DNA of 64,000 nucleotides from Moraxella catarrhalis. Lineage in GTDB: Bacteria; Pseudomonadota; Gammaproteobacteria; Pseudomonadales; Moraxellaceae. Of the stretch, positions 18,305 through 25,763 are shown one piece after another. The position numbers and the translations under genes were made by a program. The notes under the pieces are model-generated. The model searched no databases. It saw nothing but the letters and a program-made list of their open reading frames with translations, and was not told the DNA's origin. Location of the stretch: NCBI RefSeq assembly GCF_001632285.1, contig NZ_LWAH01000016.1, forward strand, positions 124,001 through 188,000, written 5' to 3'. The first letter of the stretch is position 1; each line of letters begins with the position of its first letter.

Positions 18305-19618
18305 ATGACTTTATCATCCTATTTAAAAATTAATGAGCGTGGCTCATCCGTGCGTCAAGAAATCATTGCTGGCTTGACGACTTTTTTGGCGATGGTGTAT
18401 TCGATCATCGTTGTGCCAAATATGTTATCAGCAGCTGGATTTCCTGCTGAATCCGTTTTTGTTGCAACATGCTTGGTGGCAGGCCTTGGTTCAATATTAA
18501 TTGGACTTTGGGCAAATGTACCGATGGCGATTGGCTGTGCGATTTCTTTGACGGCATTTACCGCTTTTAGCTTAGTGCTTGGGCAAGGTGTGAGCATTCC
18601 TGTGGCACTGGGTGCAATTTTTTTAATGGGCGTGGTTTTTACCTTAATCTCGGTGACTGGTGTTCGTGCGTGGATTTTACGCAACTTGCCTGCATCGATT
18701 GCACACGGTGCAGGCATCGGCATCGGACTGTTTTTACTGCTGATTGCTGCCAATGGTGTGGGTTTAGTCATCAAAAATGATGCAGGTTTACCTGTGACAA
18801 TGGGTGAGTTTATGTCGTTGCCTGTGATTTTATCTTTAGTGGGGCTGGCGGCGATTATTGGTCTTGAGCGATTACGCATTAAGGGCAGTATCTTATGGGT
18901 GATTATTACCATTACGATGATTGGGCTACTTTTTGATCCTGCAGTGAAGTCAGATGGTGCCATTTTAAAAGTACCAAGCTTTGGTTCAGACTCTTTATTT
19001 ATGCAAATGGATGTCATGGGTGCGCTAAATACAGCGATTTTACCGGTGGTGTTTGCCTTAGTTATGACAGCAATTTTTGATGCAACAGGTACCATTCGTG
19101 CCGTGGCAGGTCAGGCAAATCTACTGGACAAAGATGGTCAAATCATCAATGGCGGTCGTGCTTTGACATCAGATTCAGTCAGTAGCCTGTTTTCGGGTAT
19201 TTTTGGGACAGCACCTGCTGCGGTGTATATCGAATCTGCTGCCGGTACGGCAGTAGGCGGTAAGACAGGCTTGACAGCGATTGTGGTTGGCGTGCTATTT
19301 TTATTGATGCTATTTTTTCAGCCATTGGCATTTTTGGTACCAAGCTATGCTACCGCACCTGCACTCATGTATGTCGGTCTTTTGATGCTAGGCAATGTCT
19401 CAAGACTTGATTTTGAAGATTTTGTCGGAGCAATGAGCGGTTTAATTTGTGCTGTATTTATTGTTTTGACTGCCAATATTGTCACAGGAATTATGCTTGG
19501 TTTTGGTACATTGGTGCTTGGACGACTAATTTCTGGTGAATTTAACAAGCTTAATCTTGGTACCGTGATTATTGCTGTCGTGCTTGTCGCATTTTATGCA
19601 TTGGGCTATGCCATTTGA
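18305..19618 (+). CDS. NCS2-family permease, AzgA-like (guanine/hypoxanthine/adenine)
   Basis: 437 residues with about 12-14 membrane segments. The opening [25 protein letters not shown] and the later [22 protein letters not shown] region are characteristic of the AzgA branch, which includes the bacterial GhxP and AdeP proton symporters for purine bases. [21 protein letters not shown] is the conserved substrate-site region. Purine specificity is inferred from the subfamily, and the individual base cannot be assigned. It faces the TetR regulator tail to tail and shares a long bidirectional terminator with it. Confidence 0.9.
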   Translation: MTLSSYLKINERGSSVRQEIIAGLTTFLAMVYSIIVVPNMLSAAGFPAESVFVATCLVAGLGSILIGLWANVPMAIGCAISLTAFTAFSLVLGQGVSIPVALGAIFLMGVVFTLISVTGVRAWILRNLPASIAHGAGIGIGLFLLLIAANGVGLVIKNDAGLPVTMGEFMSLPVILSLVGLAAIIGLERLRIKGSILWVIITITMIGLLFDPAVKSDGAILKVPSFGSDSLFMQMDVMGALNTAILPVVFALVMTAIFDATGTIRAVAGQANLLDKDGQIINGGRALTSDSVSSLFSGIFGTAPAAVYIESAAGTAVGGKTGLTAIVVGVLFLLMLFFQPLAFLVPSYATAPALMYVGLLMLGNVSRLDFEDFVGAMSGLICAVFIVLTANIVTGIMLGFGTLVLGRLISGEFNKLNLGTVIIAVVLVAFYALGYAI

Positions 19619-19649
19619 TACTAAGCACCCAAAAACTCTGTCAAAAATT

Positions 19650-19693
19650 AAAACCCACCTCAAAGTTAGATTGCTAATTTTGGGGTGGGTTTT
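19650..19693. terminator. Long bidirectional terminator between the purine permease and the TetR gene
   Basis: A near-perfect 20-bp stem (19650-19669 with 19674-19693) around a four-base loop, with two G-U pairs. It has AAAA before and TTTT after, so it works on both strands. It ends four bases before the TetR stop codon. Confidence 0.93.
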
Positions 19694-19696
19694 AGG

Positions 19697-20296
19697 CTAA
19701 ATCAGACTGGCTAAGGTCTCATAAATCTCATGTTGTTTGGCTTGGTTGGATTTTAGTTCGGTGTCAAGCTGAGCACCTTCGATGGCGTAGCGTACCACTT
19801 GATACTGTGGATGACTATCGGTGGCGGCGAACTGCTTTTGTTTTTGAGCCATCCAGTTTTGCCACACCTCAAACATATTAGCATCAGCATGAATGGCTGT
19901 TAGTAGCCCAGACCAGTTGCTGTTCATACCAATCTTAGAATCTTGAAAAATCACTTGCAAATACGCTTTGGTAAATCGACCTTGAATAGCACCCAATTCA
20001 TCAGTGATGGATAAAATTGCAGTATTTAGCTGAGCGATATAAAGACCCACCACGGCATTTAACAGCTCTTCTTTATTTTTAAAATGATGAAATAGTCCGC
20101 CTTTACTGGTACCTGCAGTGTCCGCAACTTTTTGCATGGATAAATTCGCCACACCATCACTGACCATCAAGTGCTTGGCCGCCATGATCAACCCATGTTT
20201 AAGCTCCTCTGGTTTATTTTTTCGCTTTGTACCTGATGTGCCAGCGTGTAGATTGTTTTCACCAATAGATAAATTGTCATTCATATGATAAACCAT
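19697..20296 (-). CDS. TetR/AcrR-family transcriptional regulator
   Basis: 199 residues. The N-terminal helix-turn-helix reads NLSMQKVADTAGTSKGGLFH then HFKNKEELL, a textbook TetR DNA-binding domain with the FHHFKNKEEL recognition edge. The C-terminal ligand-binding domain is not recognised. An N-terminal extension of about 30 polar residues precedes the domain, and a second ATG lies at 20284. Neither start has a clear ribosome-binding site. A candidate operator (20379-20392) lies about 85 bp upstream, so autoregulation is plausible. The ligand and target genes are unknown. Confidence 0.92.
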   Translation of the reverse strand: MVYHMNDNLSIGENNLHAGTSGTKRKNKPEELKHGLIMAAKHLMVSDGVANLSMQKVADTAGTSKGGLFHHFKNKEELLNAVVGLYIAQLNTAILSITDELGAIQGRFTKAYLQVIFQDSKIGMNSNWSGLLTAIHADANMFEVWQNWMAQKQKQFAATDSHPQYQVVRYAIEGAQLDTELKSNQAKQHEIYETLASLI

Positions 20297-20331
20297 TCAA
20301 AATTAAAAAATATTTAATAAAACTTATCGTT

Positions 20332-20361
20332 AATTGGGATAAATAAAATTGGGATAAATAA
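20332..20361. repeat. Perfect 15-bp tandem duplication in the tetR-gpmI spacer
   Basis: AATTGGGATAAATAA occurs twice without spacer (20332-20346 and 20347-20361), 18 bp before the candidate TetR operator. Confidence 0.92.
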
Positions 20362-20373
20362 CGGTAAAACTAA

Positions 20374-20496
20374 ATGAAACCAACTGGTCGGTATTTTATA
20401 AAACTCTATGAGAATTTGCAAGCACAGATGCAGCAGGATGATGAATTTTATTTCTTAGCAGGCAAGGATGATTTACCAAAAATTATGCTACAATAA
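20374..20496 (+). CDS. Possible 40-residue small protein upstream of gpmI
   Basis: ATG at 20374 opens a 40-codon frame ending with TAA at 20494-20496. The translation begins MKPTGRYFIKLYENLQAQ and ends KDDLPKIMLQ, with a balanced composition that looks protein-like. No good ribosome-binding site is seen, and the first codons coincide with the candidate TetR operator. It may be a genuine small gene, the tail of a decayed one or chance. It is not recognised. Confidence 0.25.
   Translation: MKPTGRYFIKLYENLQAQMQQDDEFYFLAGKDDLPKIMLQ
20379..20392. promoter_or_regulatory. Candidate TetR-type operator
   Basis: ACCAACTGGTCGGT matches the perfect palindrome ACCGACCGGTCGGT at 12 of 14 positions. Sites of this ACC...GGT form are common for TetR-family regulators, and this one lies upstream of the divergent tetR gene. 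Binding is inferred. Confidence 0.45.
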
Positions 20497-20529
20497 GGGG
20501 TGTTTTTATCAGTTTATTTGGAGCGTGCG

Positions 20530-22092
20530 ATGTCAAATCAGAAAAAAATTCCCCATGTATTGATGATTTTGGATGGTATTGGCCATCGTGAAGAGACCAA
20601 AGATAATGCCGTTGCCGTAGCCAATACACCAAACTTAGATGCTTTATTTGCCAGCTATCCCAATGGGCTGATTTCTGGTTCTGGTATGGATGTTGGATTG
20701 CCAGAAGGCCAGTTTGGTAATTCTGAAGTGGGGCATATGAATTTGGGTGCTGGGCGTATTTTATTTCAAGATTCAACCCGAATTATGAATGAGATTGCCT
20801 CAGGAGAATTTTTTAATAATTCAGCATTGATAGATGCCATTCAAGCCACACTGAATAATAAAGGCGTGGTGCATATTTTAGGACTGTTGTCTGATGGCGG
20901 GGTGCATGCACACATTGATCATATTAAGGCGGCAGCTAAGCTTGCGTTATCTCAAGGCGCTATGCAAGTGTTTGTGCATGCGTTTTTGGATGGTCGTGAT
21001 ACACCGCCACAGTCTGCCAAAGGCTATGTGACTGATATTGAAGATTATTTTACTCAGCTTAATCAAGAATTTGAAGGTAATGTTAAAATTGCCAGCGTCA
21101 TCGGTCGATTTTATGCCATGGATCGTGATAAGCGTTGGGATCGTGTGGAATCTTGCTACCAGCTATTAACCGAAGGCAAATCGGTCAGAACCGCAGATAA
21201 TGCTCTAGATGCAATCAAGCAAGCATATGCTGCAGGGGAGACGGATGAATTTATCGCTGCAACTTTCATTGAAGATGATGGCGTGATTGGTGATAATGAT
21301 GGCGTGATTTTTATGAATTTCCGTGCTGACCGTGCACGAGAAATCAGCTTGGCTTTTGTGGATACAAATTTTGATGGCTTTAATCGTCATATTGTGCCTG
21401 AGTTATCGGCATTTGTTATGCTCACCAAATACTCAGATGAGCTTGAAAATAATCCAAAAACCGACATTGCCTATCATCCAACAAGTCTGACAAATACGCT
21501 GGGCGAATATTTACAAAATTTGGGTAAAACCCAACTTAGAATTGCCGAAACCGAAAAATACGCACATGTAACCTTTTTCTTTAGTGGTGGTCGTGAAGAT
21601 CTGTACAACGGCGAAGATCGCATTTTGATTAATAGTCCTGATGTGAAAACATACGACCTAAAGCCTGAAATGAGTGCCTTTGAGGTTACCGAAAAATTAA
21701 ATAATGCGATTGACTCGGGCAAATATGATGTATTGATTGTCAATTATGCCAATGGTGATATGGTGGGGCATTCGGGGGTATTTGAGGCGGCAGTTAAGGC
21801 AGTAGAGGCGGTGGATCAGTGCATTGGCGAGGTGGTCAAGCATATTCGTGCCGCTGGCGGCCATTTATTAATCACCGCTGATCATGGTAACTGTGAGCAG
21901 ATGCAAGACTACCAAAGTGGTCAGGTACACACGCAGCATACCACAGAACTTGTACCTTTTATCTATATTGGTGATAAAAAAGCGACTGTGCGTCGTGGCG
22001 GCAAGCTGTGCGATGTGTCACCAACACTGTTGGATCTGATGGGGTTAGATAAGCCAAGTCAGATGACTGGAGAGAGTTTATTGGTTTTTTGA
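20530..22092 (+). CDS. gpmI: 2,3-bisphosphoglycerate-independent phosphoglycerate mutase
   Basis: 520 residues (E. coli GpmM 514). It interconverts 3- and 2-phosphoglycerate in glycolysis using two Mn2+ ions. The metal site at VLMILDGIGHREE (Asp15) and the phosphorylated nucleophile Ser65 in GNSEVGHMNLGAGR are visible. HAFLDGRDTPP, the FRADRAREIS region and the C-terminal LLITADHGNCEQM are also conserved. The start at 20530 has GGAGCG upstream, while the frame's earlier start at 20500 is unsupported. The S41 protease gene starts within 25 bases of the stop. That gpmI-peptidase arrangement is a common gammaproteobacterial neighbourhood. Confidence 0.97.
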   Translation: MSNQKKIPHVLMILDGIGHREETKDNAVAVANTPNLDALFASYPNGLISGSGMDVGLPEGQFGNSEVGHMNLGAGRILFQDSTRIMNEIASGEFFNNSALIDAIQATLNNKGVVHILGLLSDGGVHAHIDHIKAAAKLALSQGAMQVFVHAFLDGRDTPPQSAKGYVTDIEDYFTQLNQEFEGNVKIASVIGRFYAMDRDKRWDRVESCYQLLTEGKSVRTADNALDAIKQAYAAGETDEFIAATFIEDDGVIGDNDGVIFMNFRADRAREISLAFVDTNFDGFNRHIVPELSAFVMLTKYSDELENNPKTDIAYHPTSLTNTLGEYLQNLGKTQLRIAETEKYAHVTFFFSGGREDLYNGEDRILINSPDVKTYDLKPEMSAFEVTEKLNNAIDSGKYDVLIVNYANGDMVGHSGVFEAAVKAVEAVDQCIGEVVKHIRAAGGHLLITADHGNCEQMQDYQSGQVHTQHTTELVPFIYIGDKKATVRRGGKLCDVSPTLLDLMGLDKPSQMTGESLLVF

Positions 22093-22116
22093 GTGATTAA
22101 ACAAAGAAGGTTTGGT

Positions 22117-23373
22117 ATGCGATTTTCGGCAGTAATAACGGCTTTATTGATTGGTGCGATGGGCTATATGAGTGCATTTGCCAATCCACGGGCTTTTGAT
22201 GATCAAGCAGATGTAGACGATCTGATAATAGATACGCCTGCTTTGGATGTAGCACCAAATCATTTGTATGGTATTGACGGTTTGCACTCTGGGCGAGTGC
22301 CTTTGAATACCATCAGTCCCACCACGCTCAAAACTTTTGTACAAGTGGTTGATTTGATGCGTCGTGAATACATTGAGCCTGTAGATGATGAGATGTTGTT
22401 TTATCACGCCATTCATGGGATGCTAAATCGTGTGGATCGCAATGCTGAGTTTCTTGATGCGACTGCCTTTGCCAATCTTAGCTCATTTACCACAGGTAAT
22501 GTGGCAGGCGTGGGTCTAAAGGCAGTTTGGAGGAGCCAAGATGCACATTGGGTGGTGACTGAAGTGATTGCCGATAGCCCTGCCAAAAGTGCAGGCATTA
22601 ATGTTGGTGATTATCTACACCAGATTGGTGATATTAAACTTAACCAATCCCAAACCGAAAATGACATCATTCAGCTTTTAAGTGGTATCGCAGGCTCAAG
22701 CGTTGATATCACTTATTCAAGAGCAGGTCGATCCAAGCAATCCGTCAATGTCATTCGTAACCAAGCTCAAAAGAGTAGCATTGAAGTTTTTGTTCAAAAT
22801 GGTATTGCTGTCATCAAACTTCCCGTCTTTCAAAATAACACCAGACAAGATATAATTGATCGCCTTGCCTTAATAGAAGGGCAGGTTCGGGGTGTGGTGA
22901 TTGATTTACGAAACAATCCTGGCGGCGTGCTTGATTCAGCCGCTGAGGTGGCCTCTTTATTTATGCGAAAGCAAGTCGTTACCCAAGTCCAAAACCGAAG
23001 TGGCATAGAAAGGGTGATAGAAACGCATGGTTCACCCGTACTAGAATCCATGCCAGTGATTATTTTACAAAACCGCTATTCGGCATCAGCAGCTGAAGTA
23101 CTGGCAAGTGCATTGCAAACCCATGGGCGGGCAATGATCGTGGGTGAGGCGAGCTACGGTAAGGGTTCGGTGCAGTCGGTCATCGCTTTGGGAAATCATC
23201 AAGGGATTAAGATAACTACCGCACATTATCTAACGCCCAATGGCAAAAAAATCGATAAAATCGGTGTGGTGCCTGATGTGAGTTTTAAACCACCTTCTAA
23301 CGATTCACAAGACGATGAATGGTTGCGTTTGAGCCTAGATTTGATGGAGCGAGTAAAAACAAACCAAAGTTGA
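22117..23373 (+). CDS. ctpA: Carboxy-terminal processing peptidase, S41 family
   Basis: 418 residues. A cleavable signal peptide (about residues 1-23, ending SAFAN) precedes a PDZ domain (about residues 90-170, VAGVGLKAV to VDITYSRAG) and the S41 catalytic domain. The nucleophile is probably Ser324 in RYSASAAEVLASAL, and the general-base Lys lies in ASYGKGSVQS. These periplasmic proteases trim or degrade envelope proteins and peptidoglycan hydrolases. I chose ATG 22117 because AAGAAGG sits six bases upstream. A GTG directly after the gpmI stop (22093) is also in frame. Cotranscription with gpmI is likely. Confidence 0.93.
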   Translation: MRFSAVITALLIGAMGYMSAFANPRAFDDQADVDDLIIDTPALDVAPNHLYGIDGLHSGRVPLNTISPTTLKTFVQVVDLMRREYIEPVDDEMLFYHAIHGMLNRVDRNAEFLDATAFANLSSFTTGNVAGVGLKAVWRSQDAHWVVTEVIADSPAKSAGINVGDYLHQIGDIKLNQSQTENDIIQLLSGIAGSSVDITYSRAGRSKQSVNVIRNQAQKSSIEVFVQNGIAVIKLPVFQNNTRQDIIDRLALIEGQVRGVVIDLRNNPGGVLDSAAEVASLFMRKQVVTQVQNRSGIERVIETHGSPVLESMPVIILQNRYSASAAEVLASALQTHGRAMIVGEASYGKGSVQSVIALGNHQGIKITTAHYLTPNGKKIDKIGVVPDVSFKPPSNDSQDDEWLRLSLDLMERVKTNQS

Positions 23374-23391
23374 TTTAAGACAACCAAAATC

Positions 23392-23427
23392 GCCATCATA
23401 AGATTATCAAGTGACGCTTTTGATGGC
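23392..23427. terminator. Weak hairpin between convergent ctpA and gacA
   Basis: GCCATCA (23392-23398) pairs with TGATGGC (23421-23427) across a 22-base loop, flanked by AAAAT and TTTT tracts. It is a possible weak bidirectional terminator. Confidence 0.35.
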
Positions 23428-23435
23428 TAATTTTA

Positions 23436-24077
23436 TCAGTGAGTCTGTACCAGCCCATGCCTGATGGCAAGGTGCGTGAGTTTGACATCGCTATCAATGC
23501 CCAGTTTATCAAAAATCCGATAGCGATAAGTATTGACTGTTTTGGCGCTTACAAATAGCTGATCGGCAATTTGCTGTGTACTTTGACAGTTAACAACCAT
23601 CATGGCAACCTGTTTTTCACGCTCAGATAAGGCATCAAAGGGCGACTCTTTTTGTTCACCAAGTACAGTTTCGGCAAGCTGCTCGGCAACATCATGACTA
23701 AAATAACGCGATCCTGCGTGTACTTTTTTGATGGCACGAATCATCTCATCAAGCGGCGTGCCTTTGGTAATATAGCCATTGACACCCGCTTTTAAAAGCA
23801 TGGAAGGATATGGCTGAGCTGTCAAACTTGAAACAGCAAGTACCTTGATGTTTGGATTAAACTGTTTAATGCGTCGAGTGGCTTCTACACCATTGATATT
23901 TGGCATATTGACATCCAACAAAACAACATCAGGACTTATGGCGCGCACCTGTATCACCGCACTGTCGCCATCAATCGCTTCACCGATAACTTCAATATTT
24001 GGATCGTCATCAAGCATCCGAGTGATGCCCATTCTTACCAAATCATGGTCATCTACGACCAAAACTTTAATACTCAT
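23436..24077 (-). CDS. gacA: GacA/UvrY-type response regulator
   Basis: 213 residues. An N-terminal receiver domain has the phospho-acceptor Asp55 (VVLLDVNMP) and conserved Lys in GYITKG. A LuxR-type helix-turn-helix follows (LSEREKQVAMMVV, QQIADQLFVSAKTVNTYRYR). The C-terminal KLTHLAIRHGL matches E. coli UvrY and Pseudomonas GacA closely. GacA, phosphorylated by GacS, activates small RNAs that titrate CsrA/RsmA. No sensor kinase, uvrC or csr RNA is seen nearby. In many relatives uvrC follows gacA, but here it does not. The first ATG is at 24077, with GGGCG upstream. Confidence 0.93.
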   Translation of the reverse strand: MSIKVLVVDDHDLVRMGITRMLDDDPNIEVIGEAIDGDSAVIQVRAISPDVVLLDVNMPNINGVEATRRIKQFNPNIKVLAVSSLTAQPYPSMLLKAGVNGYITKGTPLDEMIRAIKKVHAGSRYFSHDVAEQLAETVLGEQKESPFDALSEREKQVAMMVVNCQSTQQIADQLFVSAKTVNTYRYRIFDKLGIDSDVKLTHLAIRHGLVQTH

Positions 24078-24196
24078 CAAACGCCCATACTATTTATTGA
24101 TTAGAATATTGTAACAAGAATTTAGGTTTGTGTCGCCATTTTATTGCAAAATCATGCATTAATAAATGAGATTTGGCTAATCTATCATTTTAGATA

Positions 24197-24225
24197 TAAA
24201 AAGAGCCCAAGATGACTTGAGCTCT
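24197..24225 (-). terminator. rpsT terminator
   Basis: On the minus strand AGAGCTCAAG and CTTGGGCTCT pair over 10 bp (one G-U) around a four-base loop, followed by TTTTTATA. It is downstream of rpsT. Confidence 0.85.
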
Positions 24226-24240
24226 ATGATGCTGAGCAAC

Positions 24241-24273
24241 TATTAGCCTTTTAATATTAGCCTAGCCTTTTAA
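24241..24273. repeat. Imperfect direct repeat across the rpsT stop codon
   Basis: TATTAGCCTTTTAA (24241-24254) is followed directly by a 19-base version containing TATTAGCC and GCCTTTTAA. The second unit overlaps the rpsT 3' end at 24262. Confidence 0.6.
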
Positions 24274-24528
24274 AGCTTTAATTGCGGCATTCAAGCGGCT
24301 CTTGTGGCGAGCGGCTTTGTTTTTATGGATAATGCCTTTATCAGCCATACGGTCAATGACTGGCACAGCTTTGTTATAGGCTTCGGTTGCAAGCTCATAA
24401 GATTTTGCTTCAATTGCAGAATTGACGCGTTTGATGTAGGTACGCACCATAGAGCGTTGAGATGCGTTGTGCTGACGACGCTTAGTATTTTGACGAGCGC
24501 GTTTACGAGCTTGTGCAGAGTTTGCCAT
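24262..24528 (-). CDS. rpsT: 30S ribosomal protein S20
   Basis: 88 residues, strongly basic, matching bacterial bS20 throughout: [14 protein letters not shown] at the start, then [15 protein letters not shown], and [19 protein letters not shown] at the end. S20 binds 16S rRNA early in 30S assembly. The start at 24528 is preceded by AGGA. The longer upstream frame adds 42 residues that do not belong to the family. In E. coli S20 represses its own translation. No obvious element for that is visible here. Confidence 0.98.
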   Translation of the reverse strand: MANSAQARKRARQNTKRRQHNASQRSMVRTYIKRVNSAIEAKSYELATEAYNKAVPVIDRMADKGIIHKNKAARHKSRLNAAIKALKG

Positions 24529-24719
24529 AGGGTAAATCCTTAAAAAGTAAAATGCTAAATTATAAAAAGTGGGGCAATGTGTTTGAGGAAGACACACCGC
24601 TTGGACAATATGCCGTCTATGATACCAAAATCTTGGCAATCTCACAATATGCAAATAAAAATTTTCTTAGTCGATTGACTGACGGACTTGGTGCTTGATT
24701 TTTTTGATGGATTTTGTGC

Positions 24720-24778
24720 TAGAATAATCTAGAACAAGAAATGTAAAATCAGCACTTGGTGCAATCGCTTGATTGCTT
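24720..24778 (+). promoter_or_regulatory. Candidate promoter and leader hairpin of the SDR-like gene
   Basis: TGTGC followed by TAGAAT (24720-24725) gives an extended -10, overlapped by a CTAGA/TCTAG dyad. A GCAATC/GATTGC hairpin (24763-24778) follows in the presumed leader. Confidence 0.35.
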
Positions 24779-24817
24779 GAAGATAATTTATGTATTATTT
24801 AGCGTGAGTGAAAATTG

Positions 24818-25516
24818 ATGAAAACCAAAGCAATCTTAATCGGTGGTTCGAGTCGAGTGGGCGAGGCACTGGCACAAGAGCTTGCACTGATCTATGAGTC
24901 GGTGATACTCATCACGCGTACTCAGCCGCGTGCCATGAGTGCAAATATGCAGGTGTATCATGTGGCGGATTTTCGGGCACTTGCATCGACCATTGAGACG
25001 GTGGCGATTGGTGCTGATACAGATGCTTTTAGTTGTCTTGGTGTCTCAAAACAGCAAGTACCAAGTCATGATGAATTTTATCAAGTCAATGTCCTGTATA
25101 ATTTAGAATTTGCCAAAGCGTGCAAACAAAAGGGCGTGCAACAGTTTTATTTTTTATCCAAAGAAGGTGCTGATACCCCCAATCATGATGATGAGCTAAC
25201 TGCCAAGGCAGATGTAGAATATGATTTACGCACGCTCAGCTTTGATACATTGGCAATTTTTCGTTTGTATCGCTTAACCTTACCCAAGCACCGCCTGAGC
25301 CTAAAAAGCCTCGGCAGTCAAGCACTCAATGGTGTATTATCTACACTCAATAAAAACAAACGCGCGCTTGAGCCAAAACAGGTCGCCGCTTGTATGGCGA
25401 TTACCGCCTATAAGCATAACCATCAGCCGCAGCTACGCACACCAAACCAAGCCACGATCATCACACATGAACAGATGCTCAACAGCGTCATTCGCCCCAA
25501 TAAAAAATCCAAATAA
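24818..25516 (+). CDS. Atypical short-chain dehydrogenase, HTATIP2/NAD(P)-binding type
   Basis: 232 residues. The N-terminal Rossmann motif is degenerate but recognisable (AILIGGSSRVGEALAQELA). DAFSCLGVSKQQ and FYFLSKEGAD resemble the TIP30/HTATIP2-like and NAD(P)H-binding branch of atypical SDRs, in which the YxxxK motif is altered or absent. Here no YxxxK is visible in the expected region (the segment reads SKEGADTPN), so a conventional dehydrogenase reaction is doubtful. A nucleotide-sensing or redox-binding role is possible. It is monocistronic, downstream of a divergent rpsT. The exact family is moderately sure; the function is unknown. Confidence 0.7.
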   Translation: MKTKAILIGGSSRVGEALAQELALIYESVILITRTQPRAMSANMQVYHVADFRALASTIETVAIGADTDAFSCLGVSKQQVPSHDEFYQVNVLYNLEFAKACKQKGVQQFYFLSKEGADTPNHDDELTAKADVEYDLRTLSFDTLAIFRLYRLTLPKHRLSLKSLGSQALNGVLSTLNKNKRALEPKQVAACMAITAYKHNHQPQLRTPNQATIITHEQMLNSVIRPNKKSK

Positions 25517-25660
25517 CCAAATCTTCATCCAAGATGGCTATCTGATGTGTGATTAAGCGTAACACGGTTTAATTGGTGATTAGATTTGGGATATGGATTG
25601 GCTGGTCTTGATTTGACCACCCAAATAAAATCCGTGATTACCTACATTTTTTGGGCATTT

Positions 25661-25692
25661 TGTGCTAAAATATTGCCTTATTTTTAAGGTAT
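25661..25692 (+). promoter_or_regulatory. Candidate gyrA promoter
   Basis: TGTGC then TAAAAT (25666-25671) forms an extended -10. A short CCTTA/TAAGG hairpin lies just downstream near the expected transcription start. No good -35 is seen. gyrA promoters are often relaxation-stimulated through the -10 region; that cannot be judged here. Confidence 0.45.
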
Positions 25693-25763
25693 TTGTGCAT
25701 GGGTTTGGTGATGAGATATTTACCATAACCGTGTAAATTAATCGTTTGTAGCAAGGATTATTT

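Noticed and set aside
18355..19095. 246-codon open frame on the minus strand
   Set aside because: Lies wholly antisense to the purine permease. The translation is low-complexity Lys/Ile/Ala/Pro typical of a shadow frame, with no ribosome-binding site.
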